Assembly (NCBI GenBank): GCA_947379755.1
Contig: CANCOC010000023.1
Location: 1 to 41,657, forward strand
DNA length: 41,657 nt
Direction of reading: 5' to 3'
Origin: Alcaligenaceae bacterium
GTDB lineage: Bacteria > Pseudomonadota > Gammaproteobacteria > Burkholderiales > Burkholderiaceae_B
The position numbers and the translations under genes were made by a program. A model generated the notes under the pieces. That model ran no database searches. It saw only the letters and a list, made by a program, of their open reading frames with translations, and was not told the DNA's origin. Below, piece by piece: positions 16,513-25,850 of the stretch; position 1 is the first letter of the stretch; every line of letters starts with the position of its first letter.

Positions 16513-18591
16513 ATGCCCGCTCGAAAAAAAACCGAACCTCTATTTTTGAACCGTGAGCTGTCGCTCCTGAAATTCAACGAACGCGTGCTGGCGATGGCTG
16601 AGCGCGCAGACACGCCGTTGCTTGAGCGGCTGCGCTACGTGTGCATTGTGAGTTCGAATCTGGATGAGTTTTTTGAGATCCGTGTCTCGAGCCTCAAAGA
16701 GCAGCAGTCCCGGCACCCCAATCTGAAGGGCGATGACGGCATGACGGCTGCGCAGGCGTTTGAGCAGGTCCAGCTTGCGGTGCACACGATGGTTGACCGT
16801 CAGTATGCGTTGCTCAATGATGATATTTTGCCGCACCTCAAAGCTGAAGGCGTGGTCTTGCATCAGGCTTCTGACTGGAATGCGGCACAGCGGGCCTGGG
16901 CGCATAGTGTGTTTGTGCGTGATGTGATGCCCTTGCTGACGCCGATTGGTCTTGATCCGGCGCATCCTTTTCCGCGCGTCTATAACAAAAGTCTGAATTT
17001 CATTGTGCCACTTTCGGGCAAGGACGCATTTGGTCGTAAATCCACGATTGCGATTGTCCAGGCACCGCGTGCACTGCCGCGTCTGATGAGCGTTCCATCT
17101 GCTGTCTCGGGGCAGCCACATGGCTTTATTTTGCTGACAGCCTTATTGCGCGCCTTTGTTGGAGAGTTGTTTCCAGGAATGGTGATGCAGGGCTGTTATC
17201 AATGGCGCGTGACACGCAACAGCGATTTGTTTGTCGATGAAGAAGAAGTCACCAACTTGCGCCAGGCGCTGCAAGGTGAACTTTCGCAGCGTAACTTTGG
17301 TTCTGCCGTTCGGCTGGAAATCGATCAGTTGACGCCGCCTGACATCGAAGCCTTTTTACAGAAAGAGTTCTCACTTCTTCCCGTTGATACGTATCGCGTG
17401 AATGGTCCGGCCAACGTTTCACGCCTCATGCATATCTGTACTGCAGTGAATCGTCCGGATTTATTATTTCCGGAGTTTCGCGCTCCCATTCCACCGCCGT
17501 TTGATGATCTGGCGAGCCGGCCATCAGCCATATTTGAAGCGATTGCCCAGGCTGATCGCCTGTTGCACCATCCCTATCAGTCTTTTCAGCCTGTAATTGA
17601 TTTTTTGACGGCTGCTGCGATTGATCCTGATGTCGTGGCAATCAAACAGACGATTTATCGCACGGGGGAAGACTCAGAGCTGATGCGGCTGCTGCTTGCC
17701 GCCGCACGTGCAGGCAAAGAGGTGACAGTCGTGGTGGAGCTGATGGCCCGCTTTGACGAACAGACCAATATCAACTGGGCTGCCCGGCTCGAAGAGGTCG
17801 GCGCCCATGTGGTGTATGGCGTGGTAGGTCATAAGACACATGCCAAGATGGCCCTGGTTCTGAGGCGCGAAAAGGGCCGGATCCGTCGCTATGGACACCT
17901 GGGTACGGGCAACTATCATCCCCGCACTGCAAGGCTGTATACGGACTTTGGACTGCTGACAGCAGATCCAAGATTATGCGAAGACATGGACAAAGTGTTT
18001 TCGCAGCTGACAGGTCTTGGTGCACGACGCAGCCTGAAGCTTTTGCTGCAGTCACCTTTTACGATGCACACTTCGGTTGTCGCAATGATCCGTGCAGAGG
18101 CACGTGCGGCACGCGCCGGAAAAAAAGCCCACATCATGGCAAAAATGAACTCGCTACTTGAGCCGATTGTGATTCAGGAGCTCTACAAAGCGAGTAAGGC
18201 GGGCGTCAAAATTGATCTGATTGTCCGTGGCCTTTGTGCCCTGAGGGCGGGTGTGCCCGGTCTGTCGGACAATATTACGGTGCGCTCGATTATCGGCAGG
18301 TTTCTTGAGCACTCACGGGTATTTTATTTTTACGCCCAGGGGGCAGAGTCCGTGTATTTGTCTTCGGCGGACTGGATGGATCGCAACTTTTTCAGGCGAG
18401 TGGAGATTGCCTTTCCGGTTCTTGACAAGGTACTTAAAAAACGCGTCATTAATGAGGCGTTCATGTTTGGTCTGAAAGACAACCGGCAGGCCTGGGTGGA
18501 GCAGGCAGACGGCAACTATACGTTGTTGCGCAGCCGCAAGACCGCCTTTAATTCACATGATTATTTGATGGATACAATTGGAAAAGAGTGA
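16513..18591 (+). CDS. ppk: Polyphosphate kinase 1
   Basis: A 692-residue enzyme that polymerises the gamma-phosphate of ATP into polyphosphate through a phosphohistidine. The N-terminal domain opens with FLNRELSLLKFNERVLAMA and SSNLDEFFEIR. The phospholipase-D-like core has VVELMARFDEQTNINWA, HKTHAKMALVLRRE with His443 as the phosphorylated residue, and RRYGHLGTGNYHPRTARLYTDFG. The later SSADWMDRNFFRRVE segment carries the second catalytic region. Length and order are normal. AGGA at 16500-16503 is the ribosome site. The gene is divergent from ppx and followed by a terminator and then the pst operon. Confidence 0.97.
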   Translation: MPARKKTEPLFLNRELSLLKFNERVLAMAERADTPLLERLRYVCIVSSNLDEFFEIRVSSLKEQQSRHPNLKGDDGMTAAQAFEQVQLAVHTMVDRQYALLNDDILPHLKAEGVVLHQASDWNAAQRAWAHSVFVRDVMPLLTPIGLDPAHPFPRVYNKSLNFIVPLSGKDAFGRKSTIAIVQAPRALPRLMSVPSAVSGQPHGFILLTALLRAFVGELFPGMVMQGCYQWRVTRNSDLFVDEEEVTNLRQALQGELSQRNFGSAVRLEIDQLTPPDIEAFLQKEFSLLPVDTYRVNGPANVSRLMHICTAVNRPDLLFPEFRAPIPPPFDDLASRPSAIFEAIAQADRLLHHPYQSFQPVIDFLTAAAIDPDVVAIKQTIYRTGEDSELMRLLLAAARAGKEVTVVVELMARFDEQTNINWAARLEEVGAHVVYGVVGHKTHAKMALVLRREKGRIRRYGHLGTGNYHPRTARLYTDFGLLTADPRLCEDMDKVFSQLTGLGARRSLKLLLQSPFTMHTSVVAMIRAEARAARAGKKAHIMAKMNSLLEPIVIQELYKASKAGVKIDLIVRGLCALRAGVPGLSDNITVRSIIGRFLEHSRVFYFYAQGAESVYLSSADWMDRNFFRRVEIAFPVLDKVLKKRVINEAFMFGLKDNRQAWVEQADGNYTLLRSRKTAFNSHDYLMDTIGKE

Positions 18592-18625
18592 TTTAAATCA
18601 ATTGGTTGTAATAGATTCAACTTGT

Positions 18626-18652
18626 ACGGTCCCGCTAGGGGCCGTATTTGTT
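18626..18652 (+). terminator. Hairpin terminator after ppk
   Basis: ACGGTCCC (18626-18633) pairs with GGGGCCGT (18638-18645; one U-G pair) around loop GCTA, followed by ATTTGTTT. The U-tract is interrupted, so termination may be partial, leaving some readthrough into pstS. Confidence 0.7.
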
Positions 18653-18657
18653 TGTGA

Positions 18658-18691
18658 CTGTCATCATCCGGTCACGTTGGGTGCCTAATAT
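18658..18691 (+). promoter_or_regulatory. Pho box and -10 element of pstS
   Basis: CTGTCAT (18658-18664) is a perfect PhoB half-site, and CGGTCAC (18669-18675) follows 11 bases later, making an arrangement very like the E. coli pstS box. TAATAT (18686-18691) lies ten bases on and fits the -10 of a PhoB-activated promoter lacking a -35. The leader to the ATG at 18747 is about 48 bases. Confidence 0.75.
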
Positions 18692-18746
18692 TGCGTCAGT
18701 GCAATGAGTTTCTTGTTTTTTTTCACTGATTTATGAGGCGACGCAA

Positions 18747-19787
18747 ATGATTAAGCGTGCATTGATTCAACTATCTTCAGGCGTGCTGCTCGGTATGGCA
18801 GCATTAACCGCCCAGGCAACCGATATTACCGGTGCGGGCGCAACTTTTCCCTTTCCGGTTTACGCAAAGTGGGCGGCCGACTATAAGGCAGCCTCAGGCA
18901 ATGCGGTGAACTATCAGTCGATCGGCTCTGGCGGCGGTGTTCAGCAAATCACAGCTAAAACTGTCGACTTTGGTGCAACCGATGATCCAATGAGCGGCGA
19001 GCAGCTCGACAAGCTCGGTTTGATGCAATTCCCCGCAGTCATCGGTGGGACTGTGCCTGTTGTGAACGTCGAAGGCGTTAAGCCAGGTGTTCTCAAGCTG
19101 ACCGGACCCGTGCTTGCAGATATTTTTCTGGGCAAAATTAAAAAATGGAACGAAGCGCCAATTCAGTCGCTTAATCCGGATGTGAAGTTGCCTGCTGCTG
19201 ACATTATTGTTGTGCACCGCTCAGATGGTTCGGGTACGACCTTTGGCTGGACGAACTACCTGGCAAAAGTTTCGCCAGACTGGAAAGATAAGGTCGGTGA
19301 GGGCAAGGCTGTGAAATGGCCGGTCGGTCAGGGCGGTAAGGGTAACGAAGGCGTAGCCGCTTATGTTAAACAGTTAAAGAATTCGATCGGCTATGTTGAG
19401 TACGCCTACGCCAAGCAAAATGCTCTGGCCTGGACCCAGGTTCGCAATATGGCAGGTAAGTTTGTCCAGCCTGAAGAAGAGGCTTTTGCAGCAGCAGCCG
19501 CTAATGCTAAGTGGGACAGCGTTCCGGGCATGGGTGTTGTCCTGACTGAGCAGCCTGGTGCCGCCTCATGGCCTGTCACAAGCGCAACCTTCATTCTGCT
19601 TTACAAAGACCAGGCTAAGCCAGAAAATGGCCGGACAGCCGTATCGTTCTTTGACTGGGCATTCGAAAAGGGTGCCAAGACAGCCTCCGATATGGACTAT
19701 GTGCCTTTACCCAAGGATGTCACAGACAAGATCCGTGCTGCATGGCACGCTGATTTGAAAGCTGACGGCAAACCTTTGCTGAAGTAA
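18747..19787 (+). CDS. pstS: Periplasmic phosphate-binding protein
   Basis: A 346-residue receptor of the high-affinity phosphate ABC importer. The signal peptide (MIKRALIQLSSGVLLGMAAL) ends near AQA-TD. Phosphate-contact signatures are GAGATFPFPVYAKW, SIGSGGGVQQI, FGATDDPMSGEQL and VHRSDGSGTTFGWTNYL, as in E. coli PstS. A Pho box precedes it. A stable hairpin between it and pstC probably lets PstS be made in excess over the membrane subunits. The ATG follows a GAGG at 18733-18736. Confidence 0.98.
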   Translation: MIKRALIQLSSGVLLGMAALTAQATDITGAGATFPFPVYAKWAADYKAASGNAVNYQSIGSGGGVQQITAKTVDFGATDDPMSGEQLDKLGLMQFPAVIGGTVPVVNVEGVKPGVLKLTGPVLADIFLGKIKKWNEAPIQSLNPDVKLPAADIIVVHRSDGSGTTFGWTNYLAKVSPDWKDKVGEGKAVKWPVGQGGKGNEGVAAYVKQLKNSIGYVEYAYAKQNALAWTQVRNMAGKFVQPEEEAFAAAAANAKWDSVPGMGVVLTEQPGAASWPVTSATFILLYKDQAKPENGRTAVSFFDWAFEKGAKTASDMDYVPLPKDVTDKIRAAWHADLKADGKPLLK

Positions 19788-19802
19788 TTTGTCTAGGGCA
19801 AT

Positions 19803-19845
19803 GCCCCCTCGAATGCAGGAGTCTGTGCAGCGAGGGGGCTTTCTT
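19803..19845 (+). terminator. Intercistronic hairpin between pstS and pstC
   Basis: GCCCCCTCG (19803-19811) pairs perfectly with CGAGGGGGC (19831-19839) around a 19-base loop, followed by TTTCTTGG. It works as a partial terminator or as a 3'-end stabiliser of pstS mRNA, a usual way to produce more binding protein than permease. Confidence 0.75.
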
Positions 19846-19871
19846 GGTTCTGATTTGCAGGAATAACATTT

Positions 19872-20882
19872 ATGGCTGCGGTAATGGATAATCCTTCACA
19901 ACATACTTCCGTTATTCGCCCGGTTGGTCAGCTGGGTCATGTACCACCCGTGAAAAAAACGCAGCGCTCCATTCATGATGTCGTATTTAAATACGTCACG
20001 CGAGCCTTTGCCTTTCTGGTGTTCAGCCTGTTGGCTGCCATCATGTTTTCATTGCTGTATGGTAGTCAGGAAACGATCGCCAAATACGGGTTGTCCTTTC
20101 TCTGGACCAACGAGTGGGATCCTGTGCAAAGCGAATTTGGTGCGCTGGTGCCCGTTGTAGGCACTCTGCTGACCTCCTTTGTTGCTCTGGCCGTAGCCAT
20201 CCCTGTCTCCTTCGGGATCGCAATGTTTTTGACCGAGCTGGCTCCTGCCTGGCTGCGCCGACCCGTTGGTACTGCAATCGAGATGCTCGCTGCGATCCCC
20301 TCTATTATTTACGGGATGTGGGGGTTGTTTGTTTTTGTACCGTTTTTTCAGGAATATGTTCAGCCTGGACTCATCGCCGTCCTGAGCCCCATTCCAGGAA
20401 TTGGCTGGATGTTCTCGGGTGCACCCTTTGGTATCGGCATATTTACTGCCGGACTGATTCTTTCGATCATGATTACGCCCTTTATCGCTTCAGTGATGCG
20501 TGATGTGTTCGAACTTGTCCCTCCGATGCTCAAAGAGTCCGCCTATGGTCTGGGAGGTACAACCTGGGAAGTGATGTGGAAAGTGGTTCTGCCATTCACA
20601 CGCTCCGGTGTGATGGGTGGTGTCATGCTCGGCTTGGGGCGCGCACTGGGTGAAACCATGGCGGTGACCTTTGTAATTGGAAATGCATTTCGCATGCCGG
20701 ACTCGTTGTTTGCACCTGGTAATTCGATTGCTTCAGCGCTTGCCAACGAGTTTAACGAAGCGGGTGGCATACAGAAATCTGCCCTGATAGAACTGGGCCT
20801 GATCCTGTTTCTCATCACGACAGTGGTGCTTGCCCTGGCAAAAGTCATGCTGATGCGCATGGACCGCGCCGAAGGTAAATAA
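19872..20882 (+). CDS. pstC: Phosphate ABC transporter permease PstC
   Basis: A 336-residue inner-membrane subunit with about six membrane helices. The cytosolic N-terminal ~35 residues end at [21 protein letters not shown], the first helix. The ABC-coupling (EAA-like) loop is [40 protein letters not shown], spread over residues ~236-275. A characteristic [16 protein letters not shown] segment precedes it. AGGA at 19858-19861 supports ATG 19872; ATG 19884 is a possible alternative. pstA begins two bases after its stop. Confidence 0.97.
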   Translation: MAAVMDNPSQHTSVIRPVGQLGHVPPVKKTQRSIHDVVFKYVTRAFAFLVFSLLAAIMFSLLYGSQETIAKYGLSFLWTNEWDPVQSEFGALVPVVGTLLTSFVALAVAIPVSFGIAMFLTELAPAWLRRPVGTAIEMLAAIPSIIYGMWGLFVFVPFFQEYVQPGLIAVLSPIPGIGWMFSGAPFGIGIFTAGLILSIMITPFIASVMRDVFELVPPMLKESAYGLGGTTWEVMWKVVLPFTRSGVMGGVMLGLGRALGETMAVTFVIGNAFRMPDSLFAPGNSIASALANEFNEAGGIQKSALIELGLILFLITTVVLALAKVMLMRMDRAEGK

Positions 20883-20884
20883 TC

Positions 20885-21772
20885 ATGAATATCAACGTCA
20901 AACTCACGCTCAAACCGCCAGCCTCAGCGATTCATTCTGAAAACTGGGTGTATCGCCGCCGTCGGTTTCTGAATCGTCTCATGCTGGGACTTTCACTGGC
21001 GGCACTGGTTTTTGGTCTGTTCTGGCTCTGCTGGATACTTTCCGTGCTCCTGATCAAAGGAGGCGGTGCACTGTCCCTGAGCCTGCTGACGCAAAGCACA
21101 CCGCCACCCGGTCAGACAGGGGGCTTACTTAATGCCATCCTTGGAAGCTTTGTCATGGTTGGCGTGGGTACGCTGATTGGCACGCCTGTTGGAATTCTGG
21201 CGGGTACCTACCTGGCGGAATATGGCCAGCGCGGGTGGCTGGCACCTGCCACACGGTTTTTAAATGATGTGCTGCTCTCAGCACCTTCAATTGTGATTGG
21301 CCTGTTTATTTATGCGATCTACGTGTCTCAGGTCGGTCACTATTCTGGCTGGGCAGGTGCTTTTGCACTGGCGATCCTGGTGATTCCGGTGGTCGTGCGC
21401 ACGACGGACAACATGCTGATGCTAGTGCCAAATGGTCTGCGTGAAGCCTGTTTTGCGCTTGGCTGTCCCAAGTGGCGCATGATCGTTCTGGTGTCCTACC
21501 GCGCAGCGCGCTCGGGCATCATCACCGGCATCCTGCTTGCCGTGGCACGTGTGGCAGGCGAGACGGCACCGTTGCTGTTTACCGCATTGAATAACCAGTT
21601 CCTGTCGTTCGATATGAACAAGCCACTGGCCAACCTGCCCGTGGTGATTTTCCAGTTTGCTGCCAGTCCTTTCAAAGACTGGAACACGCTCGCCTGGGCA
21701 GGAGCCACCCTGATTACTCTTGCCGTGCTGGCGCTCAATATCGTGGCACGTAACTTGTTCCGTAAACATTAA
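20885..21772 (+). CDS. pstA: Phosphate ABC transporter permease PstA
   Basis: A 295-residue partner of PstC. The [13 protein letters not shown] start is basic before the first helix. The loops [16 protein letters not shown] and [17 protein letters not shown] are typical of PstA, and the coupling loop [23 protein letters not shown] followed by [17 protein letters not shown] (residues ~197-237) contacts PstB. Six helices are likely. It is packed between pstC (two bases) and pstB (six bases). Confidence 0.97.
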   Translation: MNINVKLTLKPPASAIHSENWVYRRRRFLNRLMLGLSLAALVFGLFWLCWILSVLLIKGGGALSLSLLTQSTPPPGQTGGLLNAILGSFVMVGVGTLIGTPVGILAGTYLAEYGQRGWLAPATRFLNDVLLSAPSIVIGLFIYAIYVSQVGHYSGWAGAFALAILVIPVVVRTTDNMLMLVPNGLREACFALGCPKWRMIVLVSYRAARSGIITGILLAVARVAGETAPLLFTALNNQFLSFDMNKPLANLPVVIFQFAASPFKDWNTLAWAGATLITLAVLALNIVARNLFRKH

Positions 21773-21778
21773 ATACTG

Positions 21779-22573
21779 ATGGTATCGCTCATGAATATGA
21801 AAGCCAATCAAGCAGCAGCTACCCCTAAAATTCAGGTCAACAATCTGAATTTTCATTATGGTAATTTTCATGCGTTGCGTAATGTGAACATGTCGATTGC
21901 CGAAAATAAAGTCACTGCATTTATTGGCCCTTCGGGCTGTGGTAAATCGACTTTATTACGCACGCTCAATCGTATGTTTGAGCTCTATCCTGGTCAGCGT
22001 GCCGAGGGAGAGATTATTCTGGATGGTGAAAATCTGTTGACCACCAAGACAGATATTTCATTACTCCGCGCAAAGATTGGCATGGTGTTTCAAAAGCCGA
22101 CGCCATTTCCGATGAGCATTTACGACAATGTTGCTTTTGGTGTGCGTTTGTTTGAGCGCATGAACAAGGGGCAGATGCAGGAGCGTGTCGAATGGGCGCT
22201 CACCAAGGCCGCGCTGTGGAACGAAGTCAAAGACAAGCTGCACCAGAGCGGCAACAGCCTGTCTGGCGGCCAGCAGCAGCGCCTGTGTATCGCACGAGGC
22301 GTGGCAATCAAGCCTGAGGTCTTGCTGCTCGATGAACCTTGCTCTGCGCTGGATCCCATCTCAACTGCCAAAGTCGAAGAACTGATTGCTGAGCTCAAGA
22401 AAGACTACACGGTTGTGATCGTGACCCACAACATGCAGCAGGCTGCCCGTTGTTCCGACTACACGGCCTACATGTATCTGGGTGAGTTAATGGAGTTTGG
22501 TGAAACCAGCCAAATTTTCGTCAAGCCTGCCCGTAAAGAAACTGAGGATTACATTACAGGCCGATTCGGTTGA
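21779..22573 (+). CDS. pstB: Phosphate ABC transporter ATP-binding protein
   Basis: A 264-residue ATPase driving PstCA. Walker A is GPSGCGKST (50-58), the Q-loop is [16 protein letters not shown], the signature LSGGQQQ, Walker [14 protein letters not shown], and the switch histidine lies in [15 protein letters not shown]. The sequence is very close to the E. coli protein. ATG 21779 is used; ATG 21791 would shorten it by four residues, and neither has a strong ribosome site. The usual next gene, phoU, is missing: the promoter of tRNA-Pro begins right after the stop. Confidence 0.97.
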   Translation: MVSLMNMKANQAAATPKIQVNNLNFHYGNFHALRNVNMSIAENKVTAFIGPSGCGKSTLLRTLNRMFELYPGQRAEGEIILDGENLLTTKTDISLLRAKIGMVFQKPTPFPMSIYDNVAFGVRLFERMNKGQMQERVEWALTKAALWNEVKDKLHQSGNSLSGGQQQRLCIARGVAIKPEVLLLDEPCSALDPISTAKVEELIAELKKDYTVVIVTHNMQQAARCSDYTAYMYLGELMEFGETSQIFVKPARKETEDYITGRFG

Positions 22574-22592
22574 AGCAAAGTTTTTATAAATC

Positions 22593-22601
22593 TGGTATAG
22601 T
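22593..22601 (+). promoter_or_regulatory. Extended -10 promoter of the tRNA-Pro gene
   Basis: TGG-TATAGT (22593-22601) is an extended -10 motif ten bases before the mature tRNA 5' end, so the primary transcript would have a very short leader. No good -35 at 16-18 bases was found; TTGAAG (22570-22575), overlapping the pstB stop, is 20 bases away. Confidence 0.55.
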
Positions 22602-22610
22602 TTCGGTCTT

Positions 22611-22687
22611 CGGGGCGTAGCGCAGCCTGGTAGCGCATCTGCTTTGGGAGCAGAGGGTCGTGAGTTCGAATCCCACCGCCCCGACCA
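22611..22687 (+). tRNA. tRNA-Pro, anticodon UGG
   Basis: A complete 77-base cloverleaf with encoded CCA. The acceptor arm CGGGGCG (22611-22617) pairs fully with CGCCCCG (22677-22683), discriminator A, then CCA at 22685-22687. The anticodon arm TCTGC/GCAGA holds loop TTTGGGA with anticodon TGG at 22645-22647. The T arm GTGAG/CCCAC with loop TTCGAAT has a G-C-rich stem with one wobble. Decodes CCN proline codons, chiefly CCA and CCG. Confidence 0.97.
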
Positions 22688-22713
22688 TTATTTAGTAAAA
22701 GTATCAAGCATTT

Positions 22714-22744
22714 AGGCCAACCCTCAGGGGTTGGCCTTTTTGTT
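22714..22744 (+). terminator. Terminator of tRNA-Pro
   Basis: AGGCCAACC (22714-22722) pairs perfectly with GGTTGGCCT (22729-22737) around loop CTCAGG, followed by TTTTTGTTT. It ends the tRNA transcript 27 bases after CCA. Confidence 0.92.
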
Positions 22745-23143
22745 TGGCAGGGCTGTGTTGTCACACAAAAGCAGCTCAGACGCGACAGCCGGGGCAGAGA
22801 TATCAAACCGACCCTGGCGCAGATACATGGGTTTTCATGCATGATTTGCATTCAAAATACTTTTTGGATCATTTTTCAAAAGCGATGAATTGTCCGTCCC
22901 TGCACGCATCTGCTGGTGAAAGTTCATCTTGTTGAATTTTGCAGTGAATGCCGAATTTATATATGGATTCTGGTTTAGGTGTACGGATTTTATATATTTA
23001 AAAAGACATACAATCCGTTTTGATTTTTGGCAATGTACGGAGCGGCGGTGAGTTGAGTCAGTCTTTGGTGAAGACCCCGTATTTTGCAGATTCGTCTCTC
23101 GTACATAACATGCAGCAATCATGATTGAAAGGGTCTTTGCGCA
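22745..23143. other. Non-coding, AT-rich gap before the DUF4239 gene
   Basis: No supported gene in ~400 bases. The right half is unusually A/T-rich. ACGGATT (22983-22989) and AATCCGT (23012-23018) form a perfect inverted repeat around a 22-base A/T-rich spacer containing TATATT, and TGTACGGA occurs twice (22980-22987 and 23034-23041). These may be regulatory sites for the downstream gene; no well-spaced promoter was identified. Confidence 0.5.
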
Positions 23144-23944
23144 ATGACTGAATTTCTTTACACACTTCCTGATGCCGCCATTGTCATCCTGTTCACCCTG
23201 GCAAGTATGATCGTCATGGGATCATTGGGTCTGATCAGACGTCACGTGCCTTTTTTTCAAAAAATCAGAACTGCAGATGAGATCAAAAAATCCGATGATT
23301 TCTTGATCGGTATCCGTGCAACATTGATTGGGATGTGCAGTCTGGTACTGGCGTTTTCTCTCGTCACCGTGATCGGGAATTTCAACCGGGCCGAGGCGGC
23401 AGCTGCTGCCGAGGCCTCGCTGATTAACAATATGGACCGTATGATGGCGCGCTATGGCGATCCCTCCGCCTCAGAGTTGCGCGATGAGTTGCTGGCTTAC
23501 ACACGCTCGATAGTCGAGGATGAGTGGCCCATGCTTGATCTGGGACGCGGCAGTGAAAAAACCCGCGAGCTGTTTGTGCCGATATCAAAAGGCGTGATCG
23601 CCATTCAGCCTGGTCAGGGGCGCCAGTCTGTTATCTACACCGAAATGGTTAAAAAAGCAGACGATATTGCCGAGGCGCGCGAAGCGCGCATCGAAAGTAC
23701 CTCAACTTCACTTGCTGCTGTGTTCTGGCTGATGGTGACGCTGACGTTTAGCGCGGTGATTATTTTGACGATCTTTATCGATCTCAATTCGATCAGGGTG
23801 TTTGGGTTTGCGATTCAGATGGCTGCCTTTGCTGCGCTCTTGTCGGTTGTATTTATCTTTGACGAACCGTTTAATGGAGAAACGTCTGTCAGTCCCAAGG
23901 CATTTGTCAAAGTGATCCGCGCGATGGAAGCTCGCGCACACTAA
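23144..23944 (+). CDS. DUF4239 (bestrophin-like) membrane protein
   Basis: A 266-residue integral membrane protein resembling the DUF4239 family, whose function is not established. Hydrophobic helices are visible at ~13-33, ~57-82, ~186-211 and ~216-236, with a ~100-residue mostly polar domain between the second and third (EAAAAAEASLINNMDRMMARYGD and later). The C-terminal FDEPFNGETSVSP is the family's best-conserved stretch. AAAGG at 23128-23132 may serve as a ribosome site. It stands alone: a tRNA terminator lies upstream and a convergent gene downstream. Confidence 0.78.
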   Translation: MTEFLYTLPDAAIVILFTLASMIVMGSLGLIRRHVPFFQKIRTADEIKKSDDFLIGIRATLIGMCSLVLAFSLVTVIGNFNRAEAAAAAEASLINNMDRMMARYGDPSASELRDELLAYTRSIVEDEWPMLDLGRGSEKTRELFVPISKGVIAIQPGQGRQSVIYTEMVKKADDIAEAREARIESTSTSLAAVFWLMVTLTFSAVIILTIFIDLNSIRVFGFAIQMAAFAALLSVVFIFDEPFNGETSVSPKAFVKVIRAMEARAH

Positions 23945-24032
23945 TCAAGCTACGCTCTCGACTTTGTTCACCTGTTAAATATTGGTGCACAACTGCCGAC
24001 TTATACTTTTCATCATACTTAGTCATAAAAAA

Positions 24033-24065
24033 CCCCAAAGTTAGGACAAGTGACTAACTTTGGGG
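24033..24065 (-). terminator. Terminator of the leftward adc-bdhA unit
   Basis: CCCCAAAGTTAG (24033-24044) and CTAACTTTGGGG (24054-24065) form a perfect 12-pair stem with a nine-base loop. AAAAAA at 24027-24032 becomes the U-tract for leftward RNA, so it ends the dehydrogenase transcript; no T-run exists rightward. Confidence 0.9.
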
Positions 24066-24143
24066 TGCAGTTCAGATCAGCGCCTGTTTTTTTGCGCTCT
24101 CAATAAGCGATGCTGTTGAGCATCGTTCCTGAGTATTCTTGTA

Positions 24144-24926
24144 TTACTGCATGTACCAGCCGTGACTGACGACAACGGACTGTCCGGTGAGTGCATTGCT
24201 CTCAAACCCAGCGAGAAAGGCAACCGTGTTGGCGACGTCGGCAACGGTTGTGAACTCGCCGTCTACAGTTTCTTTGAGCATGACGTTTTTGACGACATCT
24301 GCTTCGCTGATGCCCAGTGCTGCAGCCTGCTCGGGAATCTGCTTTTCGACCAGAGGGGTACGGACAAAGCCGGGACAGACAACGTTTGCGCGCACGCCGC
24401 GTGGGCCGCCTTCTTTGGCGACGACGCGCGCCAGACCCAGCAGGCCATGTTTGGCCGTCACATAGGCAGACTTCAGTTTAGAGGCTTCGTGCGAGTGCAC
24501 TGAACCCATATAAATGATGGAACCGCCTTTGCCCCCCGCATACATATGCTTGATTGCTGCCCTGGTCGTCAGGAAGGCGCCGTCGAGGTGAATCGCCAGC
24601 ATTTTTTTCCAGTCTGAGTACAGGTAGTCTTCAATCGGTGCAACGATCTGGATGCCGGCGTTTGACACCAGTACATCGATACTGCCAAATTTCTTGACAG
24701 CCTGTTCAATGCCAGCATTGACGGCTTCTTCATTGGTGACGTCCATCACGACGGCCATTGCGCGCCCGCCAGCCTGGATGATTTCTTGCACGACAACTTC
24801 TGATGCAGCCAGATTCAAGTCGGCGATGACAAGTATTGCACCCTGTCTGGACATGGTGAGTGCACACTCTTTACCGATTCCACTTGCAGCACCTGTAACC
24901 AGTGCAACTTTATCTTTTAGTGACAT
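24144..24926 (-). CDS. bdhA: D-3-hydroxybutyrate dehydrogenase
   Basis: A 260-residue SDR that interconverts 3-hydroxybutyrate and acetoacetate with NAD, used in polyhydroxybutyrate breakdown. TGAASGIG is at 11-18, with NAG at 89-91, Ser142, Tyr155 and Lys159. The [18 protein letters not shown] stretch resembles the substrate lid (TPLVEKQI) of known D-3-hydroxybutyrate dehydrogenases. I chose ATG 24926 because AAGGA lies six bases upstream; ATG 24932 overlaps that site. It follows the acetoacetate decarboxylase gene by 44 bases on the same strand, so the two probably share a message. Confidence 0.9.
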   Translation of the reverse strand: MSLKDKVALVTGAASGIGKECALTMSRQGAILVIADLNLAASEVVVQEIIQAGGRAMAVVMDVTNEEAVNAGIEQAVKKFGSIDVLVSNAGIQIVAPIEDYLYSDWKKMLAIHLDGAFLTTRAAIKHMYAGGKGGSIIYMGSVHSHEASKLKSAYVTAKHGLLGLARVVAKEGGPRGVRANVVCPGFVRTPLVEKQIPEQAAALGISEADVVKNVMLKETVDGEFTTVADVANTVAFLAGFESNALTGQSVVVSHGWYMQ

Positions 24927-24970
24927 CTTCATTCCTTTTAATCAACCGTTAACAAAAGCATACGCCAGGT

Positions 24971-25717
24971 TTAGTCTTTGAGGTAATCAAAGGCGACTTC
25001 TCCAAGCGCAAGCGTCAGATCACACATTAAATGTTTAGCGCCGACAACTTCAAGCACAGGCAGATCTGCGATCGGTGCGAGTGCGTGGTGAAACAACTCC
25101 AGGCGTGCAGGGCCGCTCCAGGCACCATGTACTGTTACGTTATGCGAAAAATAGCGCACCAGTTCGCAGATGCGGGGTGTGCCATCTACATGAGGAATGA
25201 TCTTGAGCAGATAGCATGGCGTCTCTGACATTTTGCGCTGTTCTTCTGCAATATCGAGCGCCTCGTATTTGAAACCCATTGTGCCGGTCGCGACGCGTAC
25301 CGGACCATAATCAAGTGTTCCAAGGAGTGTGTCGCCCGCAACCTGTAATTTTGGATTCGCGAGTTTTTTAGGAAAGCCCCAAAGTTCACGACCCCCAGCG
25401 ATGGGCGCGTGGTCATCGAGATACATCATGTGTGTATAACTGGCAGGTTTGCCATCCTGATCGATGACGCTGATGACCTGACCGCTTTCTGTGTAGCTGC
25501 CAAAACCCGATGAGTCAGGCATATTGATGAATTCGAAGCTGACCAGTGGATCCTTGACCGTCAGGGGCTCAGGCACGACCGCACGCAGTGCATCAAGATC
25601 CGTCCGATAGGTGATGATGAAAAACTCACGATTCACAAAATGATAGGGGCCTTTGGGGTAGGCCGGACTGACAAAGGGCATCGAATAGGCATTGGCACGG
25701 ATTTCTGAAATCTTCAA
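24971..25717 (-). CDS. adc: Acetoacetate decarboxylase
   Basis: A 248-residue enzyme that converts acetoacetate to acetone and CO2 through a Schiff base. The active-site segment RELWGFPKK (residues 110-118) carries the two adjacent lysines, and Glu/Arg-containing [16 protein letters not shown] (~62-77) is typical. The frame opens much further upstream, but family sequence begins at [18 protein letters not shown] at 25717 precedes that residue with AGGAG seven bases upstream, so TTG is the likely start. Together with the dehydrogenase it handles the 3-hydroxybutyrate/acetoacetate pool; the divergent patatin-like gene is probably linked in function. Confidence 0.88.
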   Translation of the reverse strand: MKISEIRANAYSMPFVSPAYPKGPYHFVNREFFIITYRTDLDALRAVVPEPLTVKDPLVSFEFINMPDSSGFGSYTESGQVISVIDQDGKPASYTHMMYLDDHAPIAGGRELWGFPKKLANPKLQVAGDTLLGTLDYGPVRVATGTMGFKYEALDIAEEQRKMSETPCYLLKIIPHVDGTPRICELVRYFSHNVTVHGAWSGPARLELFHHALAPIADLPVLEVVGAKHLMCDLTLALGEVAFDYLKD

Positions 25718-25850
25718 GACTGATCTCCTGTGGAACGAGTTGCCATGGGTCTGGAGGCATAAAAAATGAATGGCGAATGACTGGTCGGGGAAATCATGTT
25801 GTGATTTGTGACTCGACAGGCAACTATACTTACCATTCTCACGATGATAC

